This document shows, piece after piece, positions 42,339-54,782 of a DNA stretch of 64,000 nt (the first letter of the stretch is position 1; each line of letters starts with the position of its first letter). Below the pieces are notes generated by a model. That model ran no database searches. It worked only from the letters and a program-made list of their open reading frames with translations, and was not told where the DNA came from. The stretch is taken from assembly GCA_964016985.1 (NCBI GenBank), contig OZ024824.1:50633587-50697586 (forward strand), written 5' to 3'. This DNA comes from Anodontia alba (Eukaryota; Mollusca; Bivalvia; Lucinida; Lucinidae). Made by a program: the position numbers and the translations under genes.

Positions 42339-43986
42339 AGCTCACCTGAGCCGAAGGCTCAAGGTGAGCTTTTGTGATCACTCACCGTCCGTCGTCGTCG
42401 TCCATCCGTCCGTCCGTCCGTTCAAAATCTTTAAACAACATCTCCTCCTAAACCACTGATTGGATTTTGACCAAACTTCACAGGAATGATCCTTGGTTGG
42501 TCCTCTTTCAAAGTTGTTCAAATGGTTCCGGTCCATTGCATATCTAGGTCTAAAAACTTAAAAAATCTTCTTGTCAGAAACCACTGGACCAATTTCAATA
42601 TAATTTTGCAGAAGTGTTCCTTTGGTGATCCTCTACCAAGATTACTCAAGCCATTTGGATTCGTGAAAAAACATGGCCGCCAGGGGGCGGGGCTTATTTT
42701 CCCTATATATCTATATAGAAAACTTTAAAAATCTTCTTGTCAGAAACCACTGGACCAATTTCAATATAATTTTGCAGAAATGTTCCTTTGGTGATCCTCA
42801 ACCAAGATTGTTCAAGCCATTTGGATTCGTCAAAAAACATGGCCACCAGGGGGGGGTGGGGGGGGGGCTTATTTTCCCTATATATCTATATAGAAAACTT
42901 TCAAAATCTTCTTGTCAGAAACCACTGAACCGATTTCTATATAATTTTGCAGAAATGTTCCTTTGGTGATCCTTTACTAAGATTGTACAAGCCATTTGGA
43001 TTCGTCAAAAAACATGACCTCCAGGGGGTGGGGCTTATTTTCCCTATATATCTATATAGAAAACTTTAAAAATCTTCTTGTCAGAAACCACTGGACCGAT
43101 TTCAATATAATTTTGCAGAAGTGTTCCTTTGGTGATCCTCTACCAAGATTGTTCAAGCCATTTGGATTTGTCAAAAAACATGGCCTCCAGGGTGCGGGGC
43201 TTATTTTCCCTATATATCTATATAGAAAACTTTCAAAATCTTCTTGTCAGAAACCACTGAACCGATTTCTATATAATTTTGCAGAAATGTTCCTTTGGTG
43301 ATCCTTTACTAAGATTGTACAAGCCATTTGGATTCGTCAAAAAACATGGCCGCCAGGGGGCGGGGCTTATTTTCCCTATATATCTATATAGAAAACTTTA
43401 AAAATCTTCTTGTCAGAAACCACTGGACCGATTTCAATATAATTTTGCAGAATTGATTTCAATATTACTTGGCAGGAATGTTTTTGTGACCCTCTACCAA
43501 GATTGTTTGAGCAATCATGATTCGTCAAAAAACATGGTTGCTAGGGGTGGGGCTTATTTTCCCTATATATCTAAATAGAAAACTTTAAAAATCTTCTTGT
43601 CAGAAACCACTGAACCGATTTCAATATAACTTGGCAGGATTTTTCCTTGGGTGACCCTCTACCAAGTTTGTTCAAGCTGTCATGATTTGTCAGAAAACAT
43701 GGCCGTTAGGGGGTGGGGCTTATATCTATATAAGACATTTTAAAAATCCTTTTGTCAGAAACCACTGGACCAATTTCAATATAACAGCAGAATTTTTCCT
43801 TTGGTGACCCTCTTCCAATATTCAGTTCAAGCCATCATGATGCATGAAAAAAACATGGCCGCTGGGGTGCAGGGCTATAAAATATATACAAAAATCTTAG
43901 AGCAGTGAACTTGGCTGAAACTTCAACAGTAAGTATGCAAAGCTGTTTGCTCAGGTGAGCGATATAGGACCATCATGGTCCTCTTG
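42339..43986 (+). mobile_element. HINE-like type B element, complete
   Basis: Head AGCTCACCTGAGCCGAAGG paired with GGCTCAAGGTGAGCT; CCGTCCGTCGTCGTCGTCC; eight or so ~165-bp core units as in 28899-35346; tail CTCAGGTGAGCGATAT, hairpin AGGACCATCATGGTCCT and CTTG. It shows the unbroken structure of the family: 1648 bp flanked by T runs. One unit has a G-rich slip (GGGGGGGTGGGGGGGGG at about 42850). Confidence 0.8.
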
Positions 43987-44004
43987 TTTGTCTTTTCCGT
44001 AACA

Positions 44005-44005
<1 letters not shown>

Positions 44006-44056
<51 letters not shown>
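44006..44056. repeat. (TG)n microsatellite
   Basis: About 25 uninterrupted TG units. Confidence 0.98.
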
Positions 44057-44058
<2 letters not shown>

Positions 44059-44195
44059 ACTTTTTTTTCCATCAAAGATTTCTCAGGAACTACTGCACCT
44101 AGGATTTTGAAATTTGGTACAAACATTGAGTACGACTTCTTGTATTGTGTAAGACAGAATCAGCATCCTCATGCTTATCAATCATTCCCTTTTTT
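44057..44195 (+). repeat. Repeat G fragment
   Basis: TTTCTCAGGAACTACTGCAC, CTAGGATTTTGAAATTTGG, TACAAACATTGAGTACGAC and CAGCATCCTCATGCTTATCA. It is interrupted by a HINE-like element and resumes at 45612. Confidence 0.7.
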
Positions 44196-45611
44196 AGCTC
44201 ACCTGAGCACGAAGTGCTCATAGTGAGCTATTGTGGTCAGTCAATGTCCGTCGTGCGTCGTCCGTCGTGCGGCGTCAACAATTGCTTTAAAAGCCTACTC
44301 CTCCTACACCCCTGGGCCAATTGACTCGATACTTGGTAGGAAGCATCAGGGTGACTTGTAGATCAAAAATAGCTAAAGTCATGCCGATCGGAAATCCAAG
44401 ATGGCCGCTATGGCCGCCATCTTGAAAATCTATTTTTCTCTTCTTCTCCTGAACCTAAAGGCCAAACTTGCTAGGAAGCATCGGGGTGTCTTGTAGATCA
44501 AAAATAGCTAAAATCGTGCCGATCGGAAATCCAAGATGGCCGCCATGGCCGCCATCTTGAAAATCTATTTTTCTCTTCTTCTCCTGAACCGAAAGGCCAA
44601 TTGACTCCAAACTTGTTAGGAAGCATCGGGGTGTCTTGTAGATCAAAAGAAGCTAAAATCGTGCCGATCGGAAATCCAAGATGGCTACCATGGCCGCCAT
44701 CTTGAAAATCTATTTTTCGCTTCTTCTCCTGAACCGAAAGGCCAGTTGACTCCAAACTTGCTAGGAAGCATTGGGGTTACTTGTAGATCAAAAATAGCTA
44801 AAATCGTGCCGATCGTAACACCAGGATGTGCGCCATGGCAGCCATCATGAAAATCTCTTTTTCGCTTCTTCTCCTGAACCGAAAGGCCAGTTGACTCGAA
44901 ACTTGGTAGGAAGCATTTGGGTGACTTGTAGATCAAAATTAGCTAAAATCATGCCGATCGTAAATCCAAGATGGCCATCATGGCGGTGATCTTGAAAATG
45001 TATTTTTCGCTTCTTCTCCTAAACTCAAAAGTCACTTGACTCGAAACTTAGTAGGAAGCATCAAGGTGATTTGTAGATCAAATATAGCTAAAATTGTTCT
45101 GATCCAAAATCCCAGATGGCCACCATGGCCGCCATCTTTAAAATCTATATTTAGCTTCTTCTCCTGCACTGAAAGGCCAGTTGACTCCAAACTTGGTAGG
45201 AGACATTGGGGTGACTTGTAGATCAAAAATAGCTAAAATTGTGCCAATCGGATATCCAACATGGCCGCCATGGCAGCCATCTTGAAAATCTGTTTTTCGC
45301 TTCTTCTCCTGAACCGAAAGGCCAGTTGACTCGAAACTTGGTAGGAAGCATTGGGGTGATTCGTAGGTCAAAAATAGCTAAAATCGTGCCAATCATAAAT
45401 CCAAGCTGGCCGCCATTTAGAATTTGTTCAAATGATCACGCTCCATTGACTGGCATGCCTTATATATATTCTTCTTCAAAATTAAGAACTGCTTAAATGA
45501 TTATCTTTTCATTAGTTGCGATGACAGGATTGGAAAAATGTTGCATAACATCTGCATATCTGCAGTGGCAATGTCACTCAGGTGAGCGACCCGTGGCCCG
45601 TGGGCCTCTTG
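44196..45611 (+). mobile_element. HINE-like type A element, complete
   Basis: Head AGCTCACCTGAGCACGAAG with TGCTCATAGTGAGCT; GTCCGTCGTGCGTCGTCCG; seven core units with GGAAATCCAAGATGGCCGCC; shared tail module from about 45420 (ATGATCACGCTCCATTGAC ... TTGCATAACATCTGCATATC), ending GTGGCCCGTGGGCC and CTTG. It interrupts repeat G within its T-rich CCCTTTATTTG region. 1416 bp. Confidence 0.8.
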
Positions 45612-46268
45612 TTTTCCATTTTTCTTTTTCTCCAATAAATTTTTTTGTCAAAGGTTTCTCAGGACATAGTCGTACCTAGGATTTTGAAATTTTGTACAAA
45701 CATTGGGCATGACTAATTGTATCATGTAAGAGAGAATCAGCATCCTCATGCTTATCTTTCCCTTTATTTGTCCAGTTTTCTTTTTCTCCAATAAAAGTTT
45801 TCGTCACAGATTTCTCAGCTCCTATGAGAGCCAGAGTCTTCAAATTTTGTATTCACCTACAGAGGGTTGAAGTATATTGTGTAAAAGAAAAACACAATGC
45901 TGATATGTATTTTGTCTTTTTTTCTTTTACCTTTTTCCTTTTTTCCATCTCTTACTCCAATGAAATGCATAGGGAATTTGTGTCAAAGTTTTCTCAGGAG
46001 CTACTGCACCTACGATTTTGAAATTAAGTACAAACATTGGGTACAACTACTTGTATCATGTAAGACAGAATCAGCATCCTTATGCTAATCATTCCCTTTA
46101 TTTGTCCATTTTTCTTTTTCTCCAATAAAATATTTTGTCAAAGATTTCTTAGGAACTACTGCACCTAGGATTTTGATATCTTGTATAAACATTGGGTATG
46201 ACTTATTGTTTCATGTAAGAGAGAATCAGCATCCTCATGCTTATCATTCCCATTATTTGTTCATTTTT
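45612..46268 (+). repeat. Repeat G, second block
   Basis: Units of TTTCTTTTTCTCCAATAAAA, TTTCTCAGGA(A/G)CTACTGCAC and GAATCAGCATCCTCATGC. No gene. It is cut by the element at 46269. Confidence 0.7.
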
Positions 46269-46949
46269 AGCTCGGCTGTTTTCAAAAAAAACAACGAGGT
46301 ATTGTCATAGCTCTGGCGTTGTCTGCATCTTCGTCGTCGTGCAAAAACTTGGACATTTTGTAATATCTCTGTCATTACTGAAGATATTTACTTGAAACTC
46401 AGACTAATTGTTCATTATGAAAAGGGGAACTCATACCAATAGGGGGAGGTAACCCTCACTATATTTTTGGCACAGTTATGCCCCCTTTTCGACTTAGAAT
46501 TTAGATCGTTGTCGTGCAAAAACTTGGACATTTTGTAATATCTCTGTCATTACTGAAGATATTTACTTGAAACTCGGACTAGTTGTTCATTATGAAAAGG
46601 GGAACTCATACCAATAGGGGAGGTAACCCTCAAAATATTTTTGGCACAGTTATGCCCCCTTTTCAACTTAGAATTTAGATCGTTGTCGTGCAAAAACTTG
46701 GACATTTTGTAATATCTCTGTCATTACTGAAGATATTTACTTGAAACTCGGACTAGTTGTTCATTATGAAAAGGAGAACTGATACCAATAGGGGAGGTAA
46801 CCCTCAAAATATTTTTGGCACAGTAATGCCCCTTTTTCGACTTAGAATTTAATGTATTTAAGTAGTTCTGTTGCTTATAATCAAACATGCCCTATATATT
46901 TCTAAAAGAAACTGCAGCCGAGCGTTGGCACCCGCATGTGGTGCTCTTG
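46269..46949 (+). mobile_element. Tandem-core element with AGCTCGGCTG ends
   Basis: Starts AGCTCGGCTGTTTTC and near the end has CTGCAGCCGAGCG, an inverted partner, then GTGGTGCTCTTG. The core is three ~175-bp units with TCGTGCAAAAACTTGGACAT, TGTAATATCTCTGTCATTAC, TTACTTGAAACTC and ACAGTTATGCCCCC. Same plan as the HINE-like group (T flanks, 3' CTTG) with different sequence. Inserted in repeat G. Confidence 0.7.
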
Positions 46950-47857
46950 TTCTTTTTCTCCAATAAAATTTTTTGTCACAGGTTTCTCAGCTCCTATGAG
47001 CCATTCTTCAAATTTTGTATGCACCTACAGAGGGTTAAAGTACATTGTGTAAAAGAAAATCACAATGCTACAATGTATTTTGCATTTTTTATTTTTTTTT
47101 ACCTTTTTCCCTTTTTCCATCTCTCACTCCAATGTAATTCATGGAGAAATTTGTGTCAAAGGTTTCTCAGGAGCTACTGCACCTAGGATTATGAAATTTG
47201 GTACAAACATTGGGTACGACTACTTATATTGTGTTAGACAGAATCAGCATCCTTATGCTTATCATTCCCTTTATTTATCCATTTTTCTTTTTCTCCAATA
47301 AAATTTTTTGTCAAAGATTTCTTAGGAACTACTACATCTAGGATTTTGAATTTTTTTTTTCTTTTTCTCCAATAAAATTTTTTGTCACAGATTTCTCAGC
47401 TCCTATGAGAGCCAGAGTCTTCAAATTTTGTATGCACCTACAGAGGGTTAAAGTAAATTGAGTAAAAGAAAACCACAGTGCTGAAATTTATTTTGCTCTC
47501 TTTTTACCTTTTTCCTTTTATTCCATCTCACACTCCAATGTAATGCATAAGGAAATCTTTGTCAAAGGTTTCTCAGGAACTACTGCACCTAGGATTTTGA
47601 AATTTGTTACAAGCATTGGGTACAACTACTTGTATAGTGTAAAATAGAATCAGCATCATCATGCTTATCATTCCTTTTATTTGTCCATTTTTCTTTTTCT
47701 GCAATATTTTTTTTTCAAAGATTTCTCAGGAACTACTGCACCTAGGATTTTGAAATTTTGTACAAACATTGGGTATGACTAGTTGTATTGTGTAAGAGAG
47801 AATCAGCTTCCTCATGCTTATCATTCTCTTTATTTGTCCATTTTTCCTTTTTATACG
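46950..47857 (+). repeat. Repeat G, third block
   Basis: Four further units, partly alternating between two forms (TTTCTCAGCTCCTATGAG and TTTCTCAGGAACTACTGCAC). No gene. Confidence 0.7.
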
Positions 47858-49210
47858 CATGTTTGCGTCCGTCCGTCCGTAAAGTTTTTCGTTTCCGGCC
47901 AACTCTTCCTACAGTTTTCATCTGATCAAGCTGAAACTTGGTATATAGTTAGACCAAGATGTGCTGCAGCACATATTGTTTTGGGGTTACAGTCCACCAA
48001 ATGTTTGCAGAGTTATGCCCCTTTGAAAATTTCTGTAAACTTTTCATTTTTGGTTAACTCCTCCTACATTTTACATCTGATCAAGCTGAAACTTCATTTA
48101 TAGTTAAACCATGATGTGGAGCATATTATTTCAAGGTTACAGTCCACCAAATATTAGCAGAGTTATGCCCCTTTGAAAATTTCTGAAAAACTGTTCGTTT
48201 CCCGCTAACTCCTCCTACAGTTTACATCCAATCAAGCTGAAACTTCATTTATAGTTAGACCATGATGTGTAGCAGTGCATATTATTTAGGGGCTACAGTC
48301 CACCAAATGTTTGCAGAGTTATGCCCCTTTGAAAATTTCTGTAAACTTTTCATTTCCGTTTAACTTTTCCTACATTTTACATCCGATCAAGCTGAAACTT
48401 CATTTATAGTTAGACCATGATGTGGAACAGCGCAGTTTGTTTCGAGGTTACAGTCCACCAAATATTAGCAAAGTTATGCCCCTTTGAAAATTTCTGTAAA
48501 CCTTTCGTTTCCGGCTAACTCCTACAGTTTACATTCGATCAAGCTGAAACTTGATTTGTAGTTAGACCATGATGTGGAGCAGCGCATATTATTTCAAGGT
48601 TACAGTCCACCAAATATTAGCAGAGTTATACCCGTTTGAAAATTTCTATTAATTTTTTGTTTCTGGCTATATCCTCCTACAGTTTACATCCGATCAAGCT
48701 GAAACTTCATAAATAGTTACACGATGATCTGGAGCAGCGCATATTATTTCGAAGTTACAGTGCACCAAACATTTGCAGAGTTATGCCCCTTTGAAAATTT
48801 CTGTAAACTTTTCATTTCCCACTAACTCCTCCTACAGTTTACATCTGATCAAGCCGAAACTTGATTTGTAGTTAGACCATGATGTGGAGCAGTGCATATT
48901 GTTTCAAGGTTACAGTCCACCAAATATTAGCAGAATTATGCCCCTTTGAAAATTTCTATTAATTTTTTGTTTCCGGCTAAATCCTCCTACAGTTTACATC
49001 CGATCAAGCTAAAACTTCATGAATAGTTACATGATGATGTGAAGCAGTGCATATTATTTCGAGGTTGCAGTGCACCAAATATTGGCAGAGTTATGCCCCT
49101 TTGAAAGTTTTTGAAAAACTTTTCGCAGCATATTGTTTAGAGGTAATAGTGTGCTAATTTTATTTTATAATAGGTTTATTTTTTGCAAATAACTAAAGTT
49201 ATGGCCATAA
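47858..49210 (+). repeat. GCATGTTT-family array, about 155-bp unit
   Basis: Head GCATGTTTGCGTCCGTCCGT, then about eight units: GAAAATTTCTGTAAAC, CTAACTCCTCCTACAG, TTTACATCCGATCAAGCTG, TAGTTAGACCATGATGTGG, GGTTACAGTCCACCAAATAT and AGCAGAGTTATGCCCC. Related head at 36341-36488. No protein is supported. Confidence 0.75.
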
Positions 49211-49220
49211 GGGCAAGTTA

Positions 49221-50499
49221 CGAGGGTGAGTCAATAAGTAACCAGCCTAACTTATTTATGGTTGAGATCCACCTCTTCTTTTTTGATGTAATTGCCCTCT
49301 AGTGTGATGCACTTAGACCAACGGTGTTCAAGTGCCATCAGTCCAGAACTGAGAAAGTCAGGGTCCTTTCCATTGACCCACTCCTCAACTGCGGTCACGA
49401 CTTCTTCATCAGACCGGAAATGAAGTCCACGGATATCCTTTTTCAAGTTTGGAAATAGGAAGAAGTCGCTAGGAGCTAGGTTGGGCGAATAGGCAGGATG
49501 TGGTATTAATTCATACCTGTTTCGCTCTACAGCATTCATTGCAACTTTGCAAGTGTGTACTCTCGCGTTGTCCTGTTGTAGCAAAACACCTTTAGAGAGT
49601 TTACTTCAGCGTTTTTCACGGATGGCAGTTCTCAGCTGGTCTAACAAGTTTGCTTAGTACTCTCCAGTTATTGTACTTCTCTTGGGTAAAAAGTCCAACA
49701 TAATAACGCCTCTTGTGTCCCAAAATACTGTGGCCATCACCTTGCCAGCAGATGGTTGCGTCTTGAACTTCTTTGGCCCCCGGGGACCCAGGCCCTACCC
49801 ACTGACGACTCTGAGCTTTATTCTCTGGCTCATAATAATGAACCCAAGTCTCATCTACAGTCACCAGACGCAAAAGAAAATCATCTTTTGACCTAAAACG
49901 CTTCAACAAGGCACTGCATACTGATGCTCTGGTTGCCATTTGCTCATCGCTAAGGGATTTGGGGACCCAACAGGTTGTTAGCTTGCGCATACCTAAACGA
50001 TCATGTAAGATTGTTGAAACGCTACCATGTGAAATGCCTAATGCCTGCGCTATTTCTTCCACCTGAATTCGCCTATCAGAGTATACCAGATCCCGACTTT
50101 CTTACACATTTCTTCATCGGTGGCATCCAGTGGGCGTCCAGACCCGGCTTCATCTTCTAAAGACGTTCTACCGCGTTTGAATTCCCCTACCCAGAATTTA
50201 ACCTGAGCATAAGATGGTGCAGAAGACCCATAAACATCGGCTAACTTGCCGTGTATTTCCTTGCCTGTTTTACCTTTTAAATACAAGTCCCGAATTACAG
50301 CATGGTACTCAACTTTAGATGAAAAGCTTGCCTTTGCATCACTAGCCATGTTTGACATTCAATATCTTATTAAAGAATGACTCGATACGTGTGCAATTTT
50401 GTACCCATGTATAAAACATATTGAAACAAAGCATGAAAATTGTGACCGTCTCGGTCCATCGGAAATGGGATGGGCTGGTTATTTATTGACACGCCCTCG
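49221..50499 (-). mobile_element. mariner element with intact inverted ends
   Basis: 1279 bp. Left end CGAGGGTGAGTCAATAAGTA and right end (inverted) CGAGGGCGTGTCAATAAATA, each continuing ACCAGCC; TA on both sides (49219-49220 and 50500-50501). It encodes a broken transposase on the minus strand. A different mariner lineage from the one at 40972. Confidence 0.92.
49252..50358 (-). pseudogene. mariner transposase (D,D34D), broken
   Basis: Read from 50358: MSNMASDAKASFSSKVEYHA, LKGKTGKEIHGKLADVYGSS, VKFWVGEFKRGRTSLEDEAG and SGRPLDATDEE (paired helix-turn-helix domain). A frameshift lies near 50055, then IAQALGISHGSVSTILHDRL, TVDETWVHYYEPE (first Asp). A second frameshift and a TGA near 49605 precede LQQDNARVHT (second Asp) and YSPNLAPSDFFLFP (third Asp, 34 residues on). 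The C-terminus LEGNYIKKEEVDLNHK is present. All catalytic residues survive, so decay is recent, but the frame is broken. Confidence 0.9.
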
Positions 50500-50501
50500 T
50501 A

Positions 50502-50750
50502 TTTATTTATTTTTTTTTTTACATCTTCTTTTATTAGATTTGCAAGGAAATGTTGCCATTATTAAATCTTTATAAATACATTTATTAAATGATACAGAAT
50601 TAAGAAGCTTGACTAATATCAAAATTTATAACATAATTGTTTTTGGATTTTTTTTTTTTTAATACTTTTCTGAGTTGGCTCCCTTGAAGAACAAAAATAA
50701 AATCAGTATATTTTTTTTTTTTTTTTTTTTGGTTGTTTATTTTTGTTTTT
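50502..50750. other. AT-rich intronic stretch with T homopolymers
   Basis: Contains T runs at about 50510, 50650 and 50710-50730. No gene or repeat family recognised. Confidence 0.5.
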
Positions 50751-52559
50751 AGCTCACCTGAGCTCTGCTCAGGATGAGCTATTGTGATCACTTTTCGTCC
50801 GTCTGTGCGTCCCTCCATCCGTGCGTCCATCCATTTTCAAACGACTTCTCCTCTGAAGCCGCTGAGCCAATTTTGCTCAAATTTCATATGGAGCCTCCTT
50901 AAGGTGGGGAACGAAAAATTGCTAAAATCGTCGCGGTCCATTGACCAAGATGGCCGCCACGCCCATATATGGTAAAAACCTTTAAAAATCTTCTCCTCCA
51001 GAACCGAGAATGACTTGGGGTTGAACCTTTGCAGGAATCATTGGGGATGGGAGGTCTACCAAAATTGCTAAAAGAATTGTTGTATGTTGACGTTTGACTT
51101 TTTTACGGCAAGGTCAAGTTTGCTTCCCTATGCATTTGTATGGGAAAAACCTTTAAAAATCTTCTTCTCCAAAACTGAGCATGCCTTATGGCTGAATCTT
51201 TGCATATATCTTCGGGAACAGGAGGGCTACCAAAATTGCTAAAATAATGGTCGTACATTGACATTTGACCTTTTTTACGGTAAGGTCAGTTTTGCTTTCT
51301 TATGCATTTGCATGGGAAAAATGTTCAGAATTTCAAACAACTTCTCCTCTGGAGCCTCTGGGCCAATTTTGCTCAAATTTCATATGGAGCCTCCTTAGGT
51401 AGGGGGAACAAAAGATTGCTAAAATGGTCACGGTTCGTTGACCAAGATGGCCGCCATGCCCATATATGGTAAAAACCTTTAAAAATCTTCTTCTCTAGAA
51501 CCGAGGATGCTTTGGGGCTGAATGTTTGCATAAATCATTGGGGACAGGGGGTCTACCAAAGTTGCTAAAATAATGGTCATACATTGACATTTGACCTTTT
51601 TACGGCAAGGTCAAGTTTGCTTCCTGATGCATTTGTATGGGAAAAAACATTTAAAAATCTTATTCTCCAAAACCGAGGATGGCTTGTGGCTGAATCTTTG
51701 CATATATCATCTGGAACGGGCGGTCTACCAAAGTTCCTAAAATAATTGTCATACATTGACATTTAACCTTTTTACGGCTAGGTCAAGTTTCCTTCTGTAT
51801 GCATTTGTATGGGCCCCATACATTTGTATGGAAAAAATGTTGATAATTTCAAATGGCTTTTCCTCTGAAGCCTCCAGGCCAGTGTTGCTCAAATTTCATG
51901 CGGAGCCTCCGTGGGCAGGAGAATGAAAGATTGCTAAAATGGGTATGGTCCATTGATCAAAATGGCTGCCATGCCCATATATGGTAAAAACCTTTAAAAA
52001 TCTTCTTCTCCATAACCAAATAAGCCCTGGGTCCTAATCTTTGCACAAATTATGGGGGACAGGAGGTCTACCAAAATTGCTTAAATGATGGTTCTATGTT
52101 GACATTTGACCTTTTTACCTCCAAGGTCAAATTTGCTTCCCCATTTCTATGGGCCATATACATTTATATTGAAAGTATCGAAGTGACTTGTAGATCAACA
52201 GTAGTTAAAATTGTTCTGATTGGAAATCTAAGATGGCCATCATCTGGTTTATATTTATAATATTTCCCTGCCACTGTGCTGTTTACATGTATAAAATCAT
52301 GATTCTTCAGAAACCGCTTAGCCAATTTCCACTAAATTTCACATTGATCCTTCTGTTGAAATGTGGTTGATAGTTTATTCAAATGATCATGCTCCATTGA
52401 CTGTCAGGCCCATATATTCTTCTTCAAAACTAAGAACTGCTCAAATGATGATATTTTCATTAGTTGCGATGATAGGATTGGAAAAATGTTGCATAACATC
52501 TGCATGTCTGCAGTGGCTATGTCACTCAAGTGAGCGAACCGTGGCCCGTGGGCCTCTTG
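50751..52559 (+). mobile_element. HINE-like type C element
   Basis: Head AGCTCACCTGAGCTCTGCTC then AGGATGAGCT; CGTCCGTCTGTGCGTCC; core units with ACTTCTCCTCTGAAGCC, TTTGCTCAAATTTCATATGG, AAGATGGCCGCCATGCCCAT, TTTGACCTTTTTACGGC and AAGGTCAAGTTTGCTTCC. From about 52180 it carries the same tail module as type A (ATCTGCATGTCTGCAGTGG), ending GTGGCCCGTGGGCC and CTTG. Confidence 0.75.
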
Positions 52560-52815
52560 TGTTATTATTTGGTCCGATATTGGAGTATAGGAAAAACAAA
52601 TCAGCCAAAGGCTCATACGAGCTTATAATATAGCCATGCTTCTGTCCTGTGTCCTCCGTCTGAAAGCATTTCTCCTTAGATGCAGCAAACTTCTCCCTAT
52701 TTTCCCAGGAGGGAGAAGTCACTTCTCCCTTAATTTCTGGGCCAGCTTAGACCCTTAGGTTACAGTTCACCAAATATCAGCAGAGCTATGCCCCAATGAA
52801 AAGTTTTTAATTTTT
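52560..52815. other. Intronic stretch
   Basis: Mostly not recognised; GGGAGAAGTCACTTCTCCC at about 52710 is a short palindrome, and GGTTACAGTTCACCAAATAT with GAGCTATGCCCC at 52755 matches the GCATGTTT-family unit. No gene. Confidence 0.5.
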
Positions 52816-54782
52816 AGCTCACCTGAGCAAAAGCTCAGGATGAGCTATTGTCATCACCCTATGTCCGTCGTCCGTCGTCGTCCGTCGTACGTCGTCCGTC
52901 GTCCTTCGTTCATTGTCAACAATTAGTTTGTTAACACTCTAGAGGTCACAGTTTTGACCCAATCTTGATGAAACTTGGTCAGAATGTTTGCCTCTATGAA
53001 ATCTAGGTCAAGTTCGATACTGGTTTACTTGGGGTCAAAAACTAGGTCACCAGGTCAAATCAAAGGAAAAACTTGTTAACACTCTACAGGTCATAGTTTT
53101 GACCCAATCTTGATGAAACTTGCTCAAAATATTTGCCTCTATTAAATCTAGGTCAAGTTCGAAACTGGGTCAACTGGGGTCAAAAACTAGGTCACAGGGC
53201 CAGATCAGCAGAAAACCTTGTTAACACTCTAGCGGTCACATTTTTGAAGCAATCATCATGAATCTTGCTCAATATATTTGTCTTGATGATTTCTAGGTCA
53301 AGTTCGAAACTGGGTCACCTGGGGTCAAAAACTAGGTCACCTGGCCAGATCAGCAGAAAACCTTGTTAACACTCTAGCAGTCACATTTTTGAAGCAATCA
53401 TCATATATCTTGCTCAATATGTTTGTCTTGATGATTTCTAGGTCAAGTTTGAAACTGGGTCACTTGGGGTAAAAAACTAGGTCACCTGGCCAAATCAGCA
53501 TAAAATCTTGTTATCACTCTAGCGGTCACATTTTTGAAGCAATCATCATGAATCTTGCTCATTATGTTTGTCTTGATGAATTCTAGGTCAAGTTCGAAAC
53601 TGGGTCACCTAGGGTAAAAAACTAGGTCACCTGGCCAGATCAGCAGAAACCCTTGTTAACACTCTAGCGGTCACATTTTTGAAGCAATCATCATGAATCT
53701 TGCTCAATATGTTTGTCTTGATGATTTCTAGGTCAAGTTCGAAACTGGGTCACTTGGGGTCAAAAACTAGGTCACCGGGCCAGATCAGCAGAAAACCTTG
53801 CTTACACTCTAGCGGTCACATTTTTTAAGCAATCATCGTGAATCTTGCTCATTATGTTTGTCTTGATGAATTTTAGGTCAAGTTCAAAACTGGGTCACCT
53901 AGGATCAAAAACTAGGTCACCTGGCCAGATCAGCAGAAACCCTTGTTAACACTCTAGCAGTCACATTTTTGAAGCAATCATCATGAATCTTGCTCAATAT
54001 GTTTGTCTTGATGATTTATAGGTCGAGTTCGAAATTGGGTCACTTGGAGTCAAAAACTAAGTCACCGGGCCAAATCAGCAGGAAACCTTGTTAACACTCT
54101 AGCGGTCACATTTTTGAAGCAATAATCATGAATCTTGCTCAAAATGTTTGTCTTGATGATTTCTAGGTCAGGTTCGAAACTGGGTCACGTGGTATTAAAA
54201 ACTAGGTCACCAGGCCAAACCAGCAGAAAACCTTGTTAACACTCTAGCAGTCACATTTTTGAAGCAATTATCATGAATCTTGCTCAAAATGTTTGTCTTG
54301 ATGAGTTCTAGGATATGTTTGAAACTGGGTCACTTGGGATCAAAAACTAGGTCACCGGGCCAAATCAGCAGAAAACCTTGTTAACACTCTAGCGGTCACA
54401 TTTTTTAAACAGTCATCATGAATCTGGTTCAAAATGTTTGTCTTGATGATTTCTAGGTCAAGTTCGAAACTGGAACACCTGGGGTCAAAAACTAGGTCAC
54501 CTGGCCCAATCAGCATAAAATCTTGTTATCACTCTAGCGGTCACATTTTTCAAGCAATCATCATGAATCTTGCACAAAATGTTTGTCTTGATGAGTTCTA
54601 GGTCAAGTTCAAAACTGGGTCACTTGGTATCAAAAACTAGGTCACCGGGCCAAATCAGCAGAAAACTTTGTTATAATCATTTTGAACTTTGATCAGAATG
54701 TTTGCCTTGATCAGTTCTAGATCAGGCTCTCAAAGTGCTATGTTGCTCAGGTGAGCATTACAGGGCCATCATGGCCCTCTTG
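52816..54782 (+). mobile_element. HINE-like type D element
   Basis: Head AGCTCACCTGAGCAAAAGC then TCAGGATGAGCT; long (CCGTCGTCGTCCGTCGTA) run; about eleven ~155-bp core units with CTTGTTAACACTCTAGCGGT, CACATTTTTGAAGCAATCAT, GTTTGTCTTGATGATTTCTA, GGTCAAGTTCGAAACTGGGT and CAAAAACTAGGTCACC. Tail CTCAGGTGAGCATTAC, hairpin AGGGCCATCATGGCCCT and CTTG. The stem differs from type B by paired changes. Units are very alike, suggesting recent array expansion. Confidence 0.8.
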
